Origin: Allohahella marinimesophila
Lineage (GTDB): Bacteria; Pseudomonadota; Gammaproteobacteria; Pseudomonadales; Oleiphilaceae
Direction: 5' to 3'
Length of the DNA: 64,000 nt
Assembly: GCF_039538005.1 (NCBI RefSeq)
Contig: NZ_BAABBO010000012.1
Location: 124,001 to 188,000 of the forward strand
Shown here: positions 32,317 through 42,228 of the stretch, in pieces
How positions within the stretch are numbered: position 1 is the first letter of the stretch
Layout: each line of letters opens with the position of its first letter
Notes under the pieces: model-generated
The model's input: only the letters and a program-made list of their open reading frames with translations
Databases searched by the model: none
What the model was told of the DNA's origin: nothing
Made by a program: the position numbers and the translations under genes

Positions 32317-34497
32317 TCAGGCTGAAGCCTGAGCTTTGGCCTTGCGACGGTAGGCGTGCAGCAATGGCTCGGTGTAGCCGTTTGGCTGCTCAGTGCCCTT
32401 GAACACGAGATCGCAGGCGGCTTCGAAGGCCACGCTTGAGTCGAAGTCAGCAGACATAGCCTTGTAGCCAGGATCCGATGCGTTCTGCTCATCAACGATC
32501 TTGGCCATGCGCTTCATGGCTTCCATGACTTCTTCCTTCGTGTACAGACCGTGACGCAGCCAGTTGGCAATGTGCTGACTGGAAATACGTAGCGTTGCAC
32601 GGTCTTCCATGAGGCCCACGTCATTGATGTCTGGCACCTTGGAGCAACCAACGCCGCTTTCGACCCAGCGAACCACGTAGCCGAGCAGGCCCTGACAGTT
32701 GTTGTCCAGCTCCTGCTTCTTGTCTTCCGCAGTCAGCGACTGCGGATCCTTCAGAACCGGCACGGTCAGGATGTCATCCAGCTTGGCGTGCTCACGTGAC
32801 TTGAGCTCCTGCTGCAGTGACATGACGTCGATCTGATGGTAGTGCATCGCGTGCAGCGTGGCTGCAGTCGGTGAAGGTACCCAGGCACAGTTGGCGCCAG
32901 ACTTTGGATGGCCAATCTTGGTCTCCATCATCTGAGCCATCTGATCAGGAATAGGCCACATGCCCTTACCGATCTGTGCCTTACCGTCGAGACCTGTCTC
33001 AAGCCCCACATCAACGTTCCAGTTTTCGTAGGCGGCAATCCAGGCCTGTTGCTTCATCGGCCCCTTACGGACGACCGGTGCCAGCTCCATGCTGGTGTGG
33101 ATTTCATCGCCGGTTCTGTCGAGGAAGCCAGTGTTGATGAACACGACGCGGTCTTTCGCCTGACGGATACATTCCTTCAGGTTGACGGTGGTGCGACGCT
33201 CTTCATCCATGATGCCGACCTTGATGGTGTTCTGCGGCAGACCCAGGCCCTGCTCGATCTGATCAAACAGCTTCATGGTGAGTGCCACTTCTTCCGGGCC
33301 GTGCATCTTCGGCTTGACGATATAGACGCTGCCATGACGACTGTTACTGATCGTGCTGCTGCCATTGAGGTCGTGGATGGCGATCAGGGTGGTGACGAAG
33401 CCATCCATGATGCCTTCCTGAATCTCGTTGCCATCCTTGTCGATGATGGCATCGTTGGACATCAGGTGACCGACGTTCCGCACGAACATCAGGCTTCGGC
33501 CGGGCAGTTTGAAGGCGCTGCCGTCGGCTCCCGTGTATTCACGGTCTTCATTGAGCTTGCGTGTGACGGTAGAGCCGCCTTTGGCAAAGCTTTCAACCAG
33601 ATCACCCTTCATCAGGCCGAGCCAATTCGCGTAGACCACAACCTTATCTTCGGCATCTACGGCTGCGACGGAGTCTTCACAATCCTGAATGGTGGTCAGC
33701 GCAGCTTCCATCAACACGTCCTTGATGTGCGCCTTATCGGTCTCGCCTACAGGATGTGAAGCATCGAACTGAATTTCGAAACGCAGACCGTTGTTCTGCA
33801 GCAGCACCGCTTCAGGCTGGTTTGCAGCACCTTGATAGCCCGCAAATTTTTCAGCGTTTTTCAGTGTAGTGTCTTCGCCAGACTCCAGCTTGACCTTCAG
33901 CTGGCCATCGACCACCGCGTAGGCAACAGCCTTGCTGTGCGAGCCCTTGGCCAGCGGAGCGGCCTGATCGAGGAATTTCTTGGCGTAGGCCACGACCTTG
34001 TCACCACGGACCGGATTGTAACCCGGGCCCTTGCTGGCGCCGCCTTCTTCAGAAATGACGTCTGTGCCGTAGAGCGCGTCGTACAGGCTGCCCCAGCGCG
34101 CGTTCGCCGCGTTGAGCGCAAAGCGCGCGTTCATAACCGGAACGACCAGCTGTGGACCTGCCATGGTGGCAATTTCGGGGTCGACATTTTCAGTCGTGAT
34201 GTTGAAATCGCCGCCTTCCGGAACGATGTAGCCGATGTCCTTCAGGAACTTCTTGTAGGCGCCGAGATCCTTGATCTCACCGTTCTGCTTGCGATTGTAT
34301 TCGTCCAGTTGCGCCTGGATCTCATCGCGCTTGGCGAGCAGCTGTCTGTTTTCGGGACCGAGCTCATTGACGGCCTTTTCGAGGGCCGTCCAGAACGTTT
34401 CCGGTTCGACATCCGTGCCTGGAATCGCTTGCTCGTTGATGAACTTGTAAAGTACTTCTGCGACCTGTAGACCGCCAACCTGAACTCGTTGCGTCAT
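32317..34497 (-). CDS. glcB: malate synthase G
   Basis: Condenses glyoxylate with acetyl-CoA to malate in the glyoxylate or glycolate pathway. At 726 residues it has the length of the monomeric G form (about 723), not the A form. It opens MTQRVQVGGLQVAEVLYKFI and contains the long beta-clip insertion, the barrel with KPKMHGPEEVALT, VGIMDEERRTTVNLKECI (with the catalytic Arg), FINTGFLDRTGDEIH and GANCAWVPSPTAATLHAMHY. No isocitrate lyase or glycolate oxidase gene is adjacent in this window. Purine-rich GGGAAAC precedes the ATG. Confidence 0.97.
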   Translation of the reverse strand: MTQRVQVGGLQVAEVLYKFINEQAIPGTDVEPETFWTALEKAVNELGPENRQLLAKRDEIQAQLDEYNRKQNGEIKDLGAYKKFLKDIGYIVPEGGDFNITTENVDPEIATMAGPQLVVPVMNARFALNAANARWGSLYDALYGTDVISEEGGASKGPGYNPVRGDKVVAYAKKFLDQAAPLAKGSHSKAVAYAVVDGQLKVKLESGEDTTLKNAEKFAGYQGAANQPEAVLLQNNGLRFEIQFDASHPVGETDKAHIKDVLMEAALTTIQDCEDSVAAVDAEDKVVVYANWLGLMKGDLVESFAKGGSTVTRKLNEDREYTGADGSAFKLPGRSLMFVRNVGHLMSNDAIIDKDGNEIQEGIMDGFVTTLIAIHDLNGSSTISNSRHGSVYIVKPKMHGPEEVALTMKLFDQIEQGLGLPQNTIKVGIMDEERRTTVNLKECIRQAKDRVVFINTGFLDRTGDEIHTSMELAPVVRKGPMKQQAWIAAYENWNVDVGLETGLDGKAQIGKGMWPIPDQMAQMMETKIGHPKSGANCAWVPSPTAATLHAMHYHQIDVMSLQQELKSREHAKLDDILTVPVLKDPQSLTAEDKKQELDNNCQGLLGYVVRWVESGVGCSKVPDINDVGLMEDRATLRISSQHIANWLRHGLYTKEEVMEAMKRMAKIVDEQNASDPGYKAMSADFDSSVAFEAACDLVFKGTEQPNGYTEPLLHAYRRKAKAQASA

Positions 34498-34549
34498 GCT
34501 TGTTTCCCATCCTGACGAAAATTATGTCTGAGTGCCGTGCTAATGAATT

Positions 34550-36103
34550 TCAGGCGGCAGAGTTTACTGGATTACTGGCGGTATTACGACCATGCAGGAC
34601 AGCAAGACCATAGCCATTGGAACACCAGGCGAAGGTCAGCAGGGGCCGGGAGGTGACTGCCGTAGCGTCGGCCCCTGTGGACGCCGTATCTGGCGAATGG
34701 GCCGCAGACACGAAAACGCCTGGCATGGACACAGGTTCGCCGTCATAGCAGATCAGAGGCAGCGCATCGCGCTCCCATGGCAGCAGGCGGCGCTCTGACA
34801 GCAGTTTTTTCAGGGTTGTGGACTTGTGGCGACCCGCCACCTTGATTCGGATGGCACCCGCTCTTGGCTCGCAGCTGACGATCTGGCCAGGCTCGGGAGC
34901 GATGACGGTACTGTGCATTGGCCAAACGCAATCGCCTTCAGGAGAGCTCCCGGCGAAAATGCCGAGTGAACCGGCCGTCTGTCTGTCAGGACCCGCTATA
35001 TGGATGAAGAGCGCGCGCTGATACAGCGAAAGCAGCACCGGCTGGGGCAGACGCGTTTCACCACACCTTGCCCCCGGCAAATCGTGCGGCTTTGAACTGG
35101 ACTGCGATGCAGGGGATTCTGCCAGTTCGACATTCGCCTGATGGCCGCTGTCATGGGAGGATCGCTCCACCGCCCCCAGTAGTTCTGCCCAGCCACCTTC
35201 AGACAGCGACAGTGACTGTTGTTTCAGCCAGTATCTCAGTAGATTGCGTTGCCGCGGAACGGGCCACTGATACAGTTCGGACAGCGGTAGCCTGGCGAGA
35301 TAGTCGGACCCGAGGACTTCGCAAGCGCCTTTCTCCACCTGTACCAGATCAAGTTCGGCGAGCGTCTCGCAAAGTTCGGCCGCCTCTGACAGATATTGTG
35401 CGCTCTGGTTCATTCGAGCCAGCGCGCTTGGCCAGCGTGACAGCAGCGGCGGCAGCAGGACATGACGCAAATAGTTGCGGTCATGGACCGTGTCGGTATT
35501 ACTGGGATCATTTACAGGATGAGGCGGCATGCCACTACCAACCAGCGTGATTTCGAGCAGTTCGAGATCGCGCCGCTGTAGGCCGGCAGCCAGGAAGGGT
35601 CTGAAGAGACCACCCTGCCCCAGTACCCTACACTGCGGTATTCCGCTCAGGCCATCCAGGCCGTGGCCTAGCGCCAGCCGGTATAGCACCGTCTCGGCCT
35701 GGTCATCAAGGTGATGCCCCTGCAGCAGTACGCCCTGAGCAGGGAGATGCGCCTCAAAAACGCCATAACGCGCTAATCGAGCGGCAGCTTCGGAACTGCC
35801 TCGAGCGTGCACCTTGACTGGCACGATATCTAAGGGCACACCCAAGAGGTCGCATGCGCTCATGCACCGCTGCGCCCATTCTGATGAGGCAGCCTGAAGA
35901 CCATGATCGACATGAATTGCACGAAGTGACGGGCGCTCTCGCTCAGGCAGGTCTTGCCACCAGCGCACACTCAGACAAAGCAGAAGATGTGAATCCAGCC
36001 CACCACTATAGGCAATGGAAAAGGATGAGGCCGAATCTGCAGTCAGGGCATCGAGTCGCTCGAAAACCCTGAGAATAAGCGCTTGCTCAGAAGTATTTGT
36101 CAT
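34550..36103 (-). CDS. tilS: tRNA(Ile)-lysidine synthetase
   Basis: Modifies C34 of tRNA-Ile(CAU) to lysidine so that it reads AUA. The PP-loop SIAYSGGLDSHLLLCLS (about 28-45) binds ATP, and HVDHGLQAASSEWAQRC and GHHLDDQAETVLYRLALGHGLDGLSGI are characteristic. The central substrate-binding domain and a C-terminal domain (GRHKSTTLKKLLSERRLLPWERDALPL) follow. At 517 residues it is longer than the usual 430-450 because of an insertion around residues 315-355. Its start overlaps the accA stop by 17 bases, as in the conserved dnaE-accA-tilS order. Confidence 0.95.
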   Translation of the reverse strand: MTNTSEQALILRVFERLDALTADSASSFSIAYSGGLDSHLLLCLSVRWWQDLPERERPSLRAIHVDHGLQAASSEWAQRCMSACDLLGVPLDIVPVKVHARGSSEAAARLARYGVFEAHLPAQGVLLQGHHLDDQAETVLYRLALGHGLDGLSGIPQCRVLGQGGLFRPFLAAGLQRRDLELLEITLVGSGMPPHPVNDPSNTDTVHDRNYLRHVLLPPLLSRWPSALARMNQSAQYLSEAAELCETLAELDLVQVEKGACEVLGSDYLARLPLSELYQWPVPRQRNLLRYWLKQQSLSLSEGGWAELLGAVERSSHDSGHQANVELAESPASQSSSKPHDLPGARCGETRLPQPVLLSLYQRALFIHIAGPDRQTAGSLGIFAGSSPEGDCVWPMHSTVIAPEPGQIVSCEPRAGAIRIKVAGRHKSTTLKKLLSERRLLPWERDALPLICYDGEPVSMPGVFVSAAHSPDTASTGADATAVTSRPLLTFAWCSNGYGLAVLHGRNTASNPVNSAA

Positions 36104-37061
36104 AGGCGACGAGGCGCTCGTACCGCTCGTTCACCAGCTGATCGGTAGGCTTGTCGACTAGGCTGTCGAGGGCTTTGACCAAAGACTTTTTCAGGCGTCG
36201 CGCGATTGAGCGTGGGTCGCGGTGCGCCCCGCCGAGTGGCTCATGCACCACTTCGTCGATAAGATCGAGCGCCTTCAGCTTGGCCGCAGTGATGCTCATG
36301 GCATCAGCGGCATCCGGCGCATAGTCGGCACTCTTCCAGAGAATGGAGGCGCAACCTTCAGGCGAAATGACAGCGTAGGTGGCGTATTGCAGCATCAGCA
36401 ACTTGTCGCAGACGCCGATGGCCAGCGCGCCACCAGAGCCACCCTCCCCCACCACCGTGGCGATGATGGGAGTTTCGAGCCGGGACATCACGGCAAGATT
36501 GTAGGCGATGGCCTCGCTCTGTCCCCTCTCCTCTGCCCCGATGCCCGGATACGCGCCAGGTGTATCGATAAAAGTCAGAATTGGCAGTCCGAAGCGTTCA
36601 GCCATTTCCATCAATCGAAGTGCCTTGCGATAGCCTTCCGGCTTCGGCATGCCGAAGTTACGCTTCACTTTTTCCTTGATCTCGCGACCCTTCTGATGGC
36701 CGATGACCATGACTGGACGACCATTAAGTCGCGCGGTGCCACCTACGATGGCGGCATCGTCAGCAAAGGAGCGATCGCCATGGAGCTCGTCGAAGTCTGT
36801 AAAGATGCTGTTGATATAGTCGAGGGTATACGGCCTGCGAGGGTGTCGAGACAGTCTCGATATATCCCAGGGGGTAAGGTCGGAGAAAATGCTTTCCGTC
36901 AAATTCGAACTTTTGGAACGCAGTCGTTCGATCTCTTCGCTGATATTGACATCAGTTTCTGAACCGATGAGGCGGAGTTCCTCTATCTTTTCCTCCAGCT
37001 CCGCAATGGGCTGCTCGAAGTCGAGATAGTTCAGATTCATTGCTCTGTCGGCACTGGCCAT
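36087..37061 (-). CDS. accA: acetyl-CoA carboxylase carboxyltransferase subunit alpha
   Basis: Alpha subunit of the carboxyltransferase that makes malonyl-CoA for fatty acid synthesis. The 324 residues include LDFEQPIAELEEKIEELR, LSRHPRRPYTLDYI, GRPVMVIGHQKGR, FIDTPGAYPGIGAEERGQSEAIA and VVGEGGSGGALAIGV, which form the biotin/CoA site. The ATG at 37059-37061 has AAGGAT about 12 bases upstream; the ATG at 37040 (MNLNYLDFEQP) matches the usual family start but has no good ribosome site. It follows dnaE by 40 bases and overlaps tilS. Confidence 0.97.
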   Translation of the reverse strand: MASADRAMNLNYLDFEQPIAELEEKIEELRLIGSETDVNISEEIERLRSKSSNLTESIFSDLTPWDISRLSRHPRRPYTLDYINSIFTDFDELHGDRSFADDAAIVGGTARLNGRPVMVIGHQKGREIKEKVKRNFGMPKPEGYRKALRLMEMAERFGLPILTFIDTPGAYPGIGAEERGQSEAIAYNLAVMSRLETPIIATVVGEGGSGGALAIGVCDKLLMLQYATYAVISPEGCASILWKSADYAPDAADAMSITAAKLKALDLIDEVVHEPLGGAHRDPRSIARRLKKSLVKALDSLVDKPTDQLVNERYERLVAYDKYF

Positions 37062-37101
37062 ATCGGCTAAAAATCCTTCAACTTATATAAAGTGGTCAAC
37101 G

Positions 37102-40100
37102 TCAGTTATAGACGATGGCGACGTTCTGATCGCCCAGAAGATAACGCAATCCGTGCAGCAAGTCATCCGAGAGACTGACCCGCCAGCTGTCGTCCATGGC
37201 CAGCTCCGCCTCGGCGAAGTCATGCTGGTAGCGTATGCTGACCGGGCATCCGACCCGCTCATTGCTACCATTGCCATTGGCTGGCTTGAACTGCTGCAGC
37301 AGGCTGCTGAGCTCGCCAATAAGGGAGTCATCAACACGCTCACTGCCAATCGCCAGCGTCATCTTGCTCGCCAGGGCATTCCGGGCATCAGTGATGTTGA
37401 CTGCTGAATGGCCGCGCACTCGCAGGCCGCCAGAGAAGGTGTCTTCCTCGACCTCACCCTCGATGACCAGAATCTGATCCATCGCCAGCACATCGCGGAC
37501 GACCTCGAGCGCCTCACCGAAGAAGGCCACCTCTATTCGTGCGGTTCGATCATCCAGCGTGACGAAGCCCATGAGGTGGCCACGCTTGGTTTTCATCGTG
37601 CGCATGGCCACGACCAGGCCGGCGATCTTTCGAGTATCCTTGGCTGGCTGCAGTTCGGAGATCGGCAGGCGGGCGAAACGACGGGCTTCAGACTCATACT
37701 CATCGAAGGGATGTCCGCTGAGATACAGGCCGAGCGTGTCCTTTTCATAGGCCAGGCGCTGTTTGTCACTCCATTCACGGATGCGTGCGGCAGAGGCAAA
37801 GGGATCCGCAGCCACAGCGACCACGTCGTCGCCGAACATGTCCATCATGCCAGCGCTTTCGTTACGGTTGTGCTGGTCAGCCTGCTTGACGGCGTCTTCG
37901 AGCACCGCCAGCATCTTGGCCCGGCCAGGTCCCAGGGCGTCGAGTGCTCCGGATTTGATGAGTGCTTCGAGCGCCCGCTTGTTCACCTTGCGTAGATCCA
38001 CACGGCGGCAAAAATCGAAAAGATCCTCGAAGGCTCCGTTCTGTCGTGCTTCAGTAATGCTCTGTACGGGGCCCTCACCCAGCCCCTTCACGGCGCCAAG
38101 TCCATATACCACATCGCCGTCGTCGTTCACGGTGAAGGTGAAGCTACTGACGTTGACATCCGGCAGGCGCACAACCAGCTTCATGCGTCGACATTCTTCA
38201 ATGAGTGTGACCACCTTATCGGTATTTTGCATTTCAGCTGTCAGCACCGCGGCCATAAAAGGCGCCGGGTAATTTGTCTTCAGCCAGGCAGTCTGATAGG
38301 ACACCAGTGCATAAGCGGCAGAGTGCGACTTGTTGAAACCGTAACCAGCGAACTTCTCAACAAGATCGAAGATCTTCTCAGCCAGATCGCGAGATATGCC
38401 GTTATTTTCACTACCGTCGACGAAGAAGGCCTTCTGCTTGTCCATCTCCTCCTGTTTCTTCTTGCCCATCGCACGGCGCAGCAGGTCGGCGCCACCTAGA
38501 CTGTAGCCAGCCATGACCTGGGCAATCTGCATGACCTGTTCCTGATACAGGATGATGCCGTAGGTCGGTTCCAGTACAGGCTTCAGGGACTCATGCTGGA
38601 AGTCAGTGTGCGGATAGGCCAGCGGCGCCCGGCCGTGCTTCCGGTTGATGAAGTCGTCGACCATGCCACTCTGCAGCGGCCCCGGCCGGAACAGAGCCAC
38701 GAGGGCGATGATGTCTTCGAAGCGGTCAGGCAGAAGCCGACGAATCAACTCCTTCATGCCGCGGCTTTCCAACTGGAAGACTGCCGTGGTTTCGGCACGT
38801 TTCAGTGTGTCGAACACCGCCTTGTCTTCAAGATCGATGCGGGCAATGTCGAGCGGTGGCTCGTTGGTCTTCTCGCGCTGGGCGTTGATGATCTTGATGG
38901 CCCAGTCGACGATGGTCAGGGTCCGCAGACCCAGGAAGTCGAATTTCACGAGACCGGCCGATTCCACGTCGTCCTTGTCGTACTGGGTGACCAGACCGCC
39001 ACCGTGCTCGTCGCAGTACAGCGGCGAGAAGTCGGTGAGCTCGGTGGGGGCGATGACGACACCACCAGCGTGCTTACCCACGTTTCGGGTCACACCTTCG
39101 AGCTTGACCGCCATCTCCCAGACTTCAGCGGCTTCTTCGTCGTTGGCGATATATTCACGCAGCGCCTCTTCCTGCTCCAACGCCTTGGACAGCGTCATGC
39201 CGACTTCGAAGGGGATCATCTTCGACAGGCGGTCACCAAGCGAATAGGGCTTGCCCTGCACTCGCGCGACGTCACGTACGACGGCCTTGGCCGCCATCGT
39301 ACCGAAGGTGATGATCTGTGATACAGCCGTCCGGCCGTAGGTCTCGGCCACATAGTTGATGACGTCGTCGCGACCATCCATGCAGAAGTCGACGTCGAAG
39401 TCGGGCATCGACACCCGCTCGGGATTCAGGAAGCGCTCGAACAGCAGGTCGTAGGCCAGTGGATCCAGGTCGGTGATGCCCAGCACGTAGGCGACGAGCG
39501 AACCCGCACCGGAACCCCGCCCAGGCCCCACCGGAATCTTGTTCTCCCGCGCCCAGCGGATGAAGTCCATGACGATGAGGAAGTAGCCCGGGAATCCCAT
39601 TTGCGTGATGATGTCGAGTTCGAAGGTGAGCCGGTCGCGGTAGGTCTGGAACCTTGCCTGCCGCTCGGCTTCGTCCGGGTAAAGGAATTCAAGCCTGGCC
39701 TGAAGGCCGTCTTCACTGACCTTCACGAAGAACTGGTCAAGCGTCATGCCTTCCGGTATCGGATAGTTCGGCAGGAAGTACTTGCCCAGCGGAATGGTCA
39801 GGCTGCAGCGCTTGGCAATCTCGACCGTGTTCTCGATGGCTTCAGGCAAGTCGGCAAAGAGCTCAACCATCTCATCCGCGCTCTTGAAATACTGCGCGTC
39901 ACTGAATTCGCGGCTGCGTCGGGAGTCGTCCAGCGTGCGGCTCTGGCCAATGCAGACCCGTGCCTCATGCGCCTCGAAGTCCGTCGCGCTGAGAAAGTGA
40001 ACATCATTGGTAGCCACGACCGGACAGCCGGTTGCCTGAGCGAGCATGACGCTTTCATAGACGCACTGGTCGTCCCCCGCCCGGCCGGTGCGTTGAACTT

Positions 40101-40599
40101 CAAGATAGAACCGATCGGCGAAAATCGAACGCCAGCTGTCCAGACGCTCCCGCGCCAAACCCTGCTTGCCGGCGAGCAGTGCCTGCCCTACGTCACCATA
40201 CTGGGCGCAGGACAACGCGATGAGGCCTTCGGCGTGATCACGGATCCAGTGCCGATTGACGACGGGATCACCCTGCCGCTGCTCGTCGGTATAGGCCCTG
40301 GAAATGAGCTGGGTCAGGTGTCGATAGCCTTTCGGATTGCAGACCAGCAAACAGATGGTGGAAATCTGACCAGGCGTATCAGGATCGACCACGCGCAGAT
40401 CGCAGCCGATGATGGGCTTTACACCAGCGCCCTCACAGGCCTTGTAGAATTTGATGGCACCGCAGAGATTGGTCTGGTCGGTGAGTGCCAGCGCTGGCAT
40501 GTTCTGCTTCGCAGCGGCGCCGACGAGTGCCTTGACCTTTGCCAGACCGTTGGCCAGGGAGAAATCTGAATGCACGCGCAGATGTATGAATTGTGTCAT
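37102..40599 (-). CDS. dnaE: DNA polymerase III alpha subunit
   Basis: Replicative polymerase catalytic subunit, 1165 residues. The N-terminal PHP domain begins FIHLRVHSDFSLANGLAKVK. The palm holds VGPGRGSGAGSLVAYVLGIT and DFDVDFCMDGRDDVI with the catalytic aspartates. Fingers and the beta-clamp region follow (FAGYGFNKSHSAAYALVSYQ), then the helix-hairpin-helix and the OB fold (IAGLVVAMRTMKTKRGHLMG). The ATG at 40597-40599 is preferred to a frame extension to 40662 that adds 21 unrelated residues. It heads the dnaE-accA-tilS unit and is divergent from the DUF2069 gene. Confidence 0.98.
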   Translation of the reverse strand: MTQFIHLRVHSDFSLANGLAKVKALVGAAAKQNMPALALTDQTNLCGAIKFYKACEGAGVKPIIGCDLRVVDPDTPGQISTICLLVCNPKGYRHLTQLISRAYTDEQRQGDPVVNRHWIRDHAEGLIALSCAQYGDVGQALLAGKQGLARERLDSWRSIFADRFYLEVQRTGRAGDDQCVYESVMLAQATGCPVVATNDVHFLSATDFEAHEARVCIGQSRTLDDSRRSREFSDAQYFKSADEMVELFADLPEAIENTVEIAKRCSLTIPLGKYFLPNYPIPEGMTLDQFFVKVSEDGLQARLEFLYPDEAERQARFQTYRDRLTFELDIITQMGFPGYFLIVMDFIRWARENKIPVGPGRGSGAGSLVAYVLGITDLDPLAYDLLFERFLNPERVSMPDFDVDFCMDGRDDVINYVAETYGRTAVSQIITFGTMAAKAVVRDVARVQGKPYSLGDRLSKMIPFEVGMTLSKALEQEEALREYIANDEEAAEVWEMAVKLEGVTRNVGKHAGGVVIAPTELTDFSPLYCDEHGGGLVTQYDKDDVESAGLVKFDFLGLRTLTIVDWAIKIINAQREKTNEPPLDIARIDLEDKAVFDTLKRAETTAVFQLESRGMKELIRRLLPDRFEDIIALVALFRPGPLQSGMVDDFINRKHGRAPLAYPHTDFQHESLKPVLEPTYGIILYQEQVMQIAQVMAGYSLGGADLLRRAMGKKKQEEMDKQKAFFVDGSENNGISRDLAEKIFDLVEKFAGYGFNKSHSAAYALVSYQTAWLKTNYPAPFMAAVLTAEMQNTDKVVTLIEECRRMKLVVRLPDVNVSSFTFTVNDDGDVVYGLGAVKGLGEGPVQSITEARQNGAFEDLFDFCRRVDLRKVNKRALEALIKSGALDALGPGRAKMLAVLEDAVKQADQHNRNESAGMMDMFGDDVVAVAADPFASAARIREWSDKQRLAYEKDTLGLYLSGHPFDEYESEARRFARLPISELQPAKDTRKIAGLVVAMRTMKTKRGHLMGFVTLDDRTARIEVAFFGEALEVVRDVLAMDQILVIEGEVEEDTFSGGLRVRGHSAVNITDARNALASKMTLAIGSERVDDSLIGELSSLLQQFKPANGNGSNERVGCPVSIRYQHDFAEAELAMDDSWRVSLSDDLLHGLRYLLGDQNVAIVYN

Positions 40600-40788
40600 G
40601 CTATGAGAATTGGACCATGATTTGCGGGCTGTGGGGATCGAAGCCTCGGTGTTGCAGCTCACCCATTCTCGGTGCTTGAAGGCGATTTCGCAACCGCCTT
40701 TCGAGCAGATTTCGGTGTTTGTCCGGTGGCACCAGCTGCCATTCCGGTCGTATCATTTCAAACCAGTTTCAAGCCTTGCAAGGATCCC

Positions 40789-41217
40789 ATGACTTCTGCC
40801 GTACCTGGAAAAGCCCCGAGAATGTTGCTCGCCATGCAGCTCAGCTACCTGCTTCTACTCATTGCCGTCTTCGCCGACAAGTGGTTCGCAGTCAATGCCG
40901 TGAACACTCAGCTCATCGACGAACAGGCCGCAGCTGACACCATCAGCCCGTGGGTCATCAGCTTTCTGACCATCCTCCCCTTACTGCTCTTCGCCTGGCC
41001 GGTTATCGCGGTGAAGCGCAAGTTGCTCGTCGGCTTCTGCTTCGTACTGTGCATCTATTTCGCCACAGCCATTGTCGACTGGCTGACCTATAACCAGCTC
41101 ATCGCCAGTGCCGTAGCCCTGCTGTGTGCAGCCCACTTCACGGCGATAGGCCTCTATCTGAAAATGAGCAGACCAGCGCCGCCGGTGGACTCGGCAGAGG
41201 AATCTGCAGCGCTCTGA
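40789..41217 (+). CDS. DUF2069-like inner-membrane protein
   Basis: About 142 residues with four predicted transmembrane helices (MQLSYLLLLIAVFADKWF, VISFLTILPLLLFAWPVIAV, LLVGFCFVLCIYFATAIVDW, LIASAVALLCAAHFTAIGLY), a short basic loop and a polar acidic tail. The pattern matches the small DUF2069 family, whose function is unknown. AAGGA about six bases before the ATG at 40789 decides the start; the open frame back to 40672 is intergenic. It is divergent from dnaE and convergent with a LysR gene across a hairpin. Confidence 0.68.
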   Translation: MTSAVPGKAPRMLLAMQLSYLLLLIAVFADKWFAVNAVNTQLIDEQAAADTISPWVISFLTILPLLLFAWPVIAVKRKLLVGFCFVLCIYFATAIVDWLTYNQLIASAVALLCAAHFTAIGLYLKMSRPAPPVDSAEESAAL

Positions 41218-41235
41218 TATTGCTGAAATAAGCCA

Positions 41236-41252
41236 GGGGGCATTCAGCCCCC
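41236..41252. terminator. hairpin between convergent DUF2069 and LysR genes
   Basis: GGGGGC-ATTCA-GCCCCC is a 6-base GC stem with a 5-base loop, 18 bases after the DUF2069 stop. The LysR stop codon (41244-41246) is within the loop. There is no T run on the plus strand and only TTATTTC on the minus strand, so it is a weak or non-classical terminator. Confidence 0.4.
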
Positions 41253-42218
41253 AGCTGTTGTCGCTGCCTGGTCGAGATGCTCCGTCAACAGCTGCGCCCC
41301 CTGCCTTTCCAGACTTTCCCACAGGTATGTCAGTTGCGAGTGCGAATTATTGCGAAGGCGATATAGCCTGACTTCGAGCGGTATCCGACTCTGCAGTTGA
41401 TCGATCAAGGCCAACTGCCCGTGCTGCAAGGCTGAGTGCGCCAACCTGCCTGGTAACCAGCCCACACCGAAGCCGCCCTTCACCAGCGCCTTGACGCCGA
41501 TACAATGCTTTTCTGAACAGACCACTTCCAGGCTCACACCCAGGTCGATCGATTCCATCGTTGCCTGCACCACCGGGCCGAGCAAGGCGTCGCTATCGTA
41601 GGTAATGCATGGCAAGCTGCGCCTCACCGCCGTACCCGGCACAAAGGTATGCACCGCCTCACCAGCGCCATTCGCTGCACTGCATAGCAACAGTTGCTCA
41701 TGATTGACGGTAATATGCTGAAGCAGCTGTGACTGCTCAGGACTGAACAGCGCCATTTCCGGATGCCAGTAGGTCAGCATCAGATCTGTCGTTCCACTCA
41801 GTAGCGCATCAGCAAATTCGCGCGCCCCCCATTTCGAGGAATTGAGATCGTAGTCGATGGTCAGGTCAAGCCGGTCGGACAGCGGCTTCAGCCAGCTCTG
41901 GTACAGGTTGATATAGAGTGACTGCGTGGTCGCGAAATTGAGGCGTTCGGTGTCGTCGGCCTGAATACGCTGACACTGCTCGCGGGTATCTGCCAACAAG
42001 GCGGTGATGCGTTCAGCCGAGTGCAGAAACACCTCGCCGGCAGGCGTCAGTGAGAGCGGCAGCGTGTTCCGGTTGATCAGCAAGGCACCCATTTCCTCCT
42101 CCAGCAGCTTTATTCTGCGGCTGAAGGTCGGTTGAGTGACGTTTTGCTGATCAGCTGCCCGTGAAAAGTGCCTGGTATGCGCCAGAGCGATGAAGTCGTT
42201 GAGCCAGCGCAATTCCAC
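41244..42218 (-). CDS. LysR-type regulator, HypT/YjiE-like
   Basis: A 324-residue LysR-family regulator. The winged helix-turn-helix is residues 1-65 (MELRWLNDFIALAHTRHFSRAA, NVTQPTFSRRIKLLEEEMGA), followed by the linker helix and the two-lobed effector domain. The N-terminal pattern WLNDFIALA and NVTQPTFSRRI is close to HypT (YjiE), the hypochlorite-responsive regulator, but the redox-active residues cannot be checked by eye. It starts 10 bases after the TIGR02647 gene and is probably co-transcribed with it. No target gene is evident nearby. Confidence 0.87.
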   Translation of the reverse strand: MELRWLNDFIALAHTRHFSRAADQQNVTQPTFSRRIKLLEEEMGALLINRNTLPLSLTPAGEVFLHSAERITALLADTREQCQRIQADDTERLNFATTQSLYINLYQSWLKPLSDRLDLTIDYDLNSSKWGAREFADALLSGTTDLMLTYWHPEMALFSPEQSQLLQHITVNHEQLLLCSAANGAGEAVHTFVPGTAVRRSLPCITYDSDALLGPVVQATMESIDLGVSLEVVCSEKHCIGVKALVKGGFGVGWLPGRLAHSALQHGQLALIDQLQSRIPLEVRLYRLRNNSHSQLTYLWESLERQGAQLLTEHLDQAATTAGG

Positions 42219-42228
42219 TGGATATGAC

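Noticed and set aside
32908..33759. 283-codon plus-strand frame inside glcB
   Set aside because: Antisense of malate synthase G, which is conserved over its whole length.
39601..40569. 322-codon plus-strand frame opposite dnaE
   Set aside because: Shadow of the conserved dnaE reading frame, without a ribosome site or recognisable domain.
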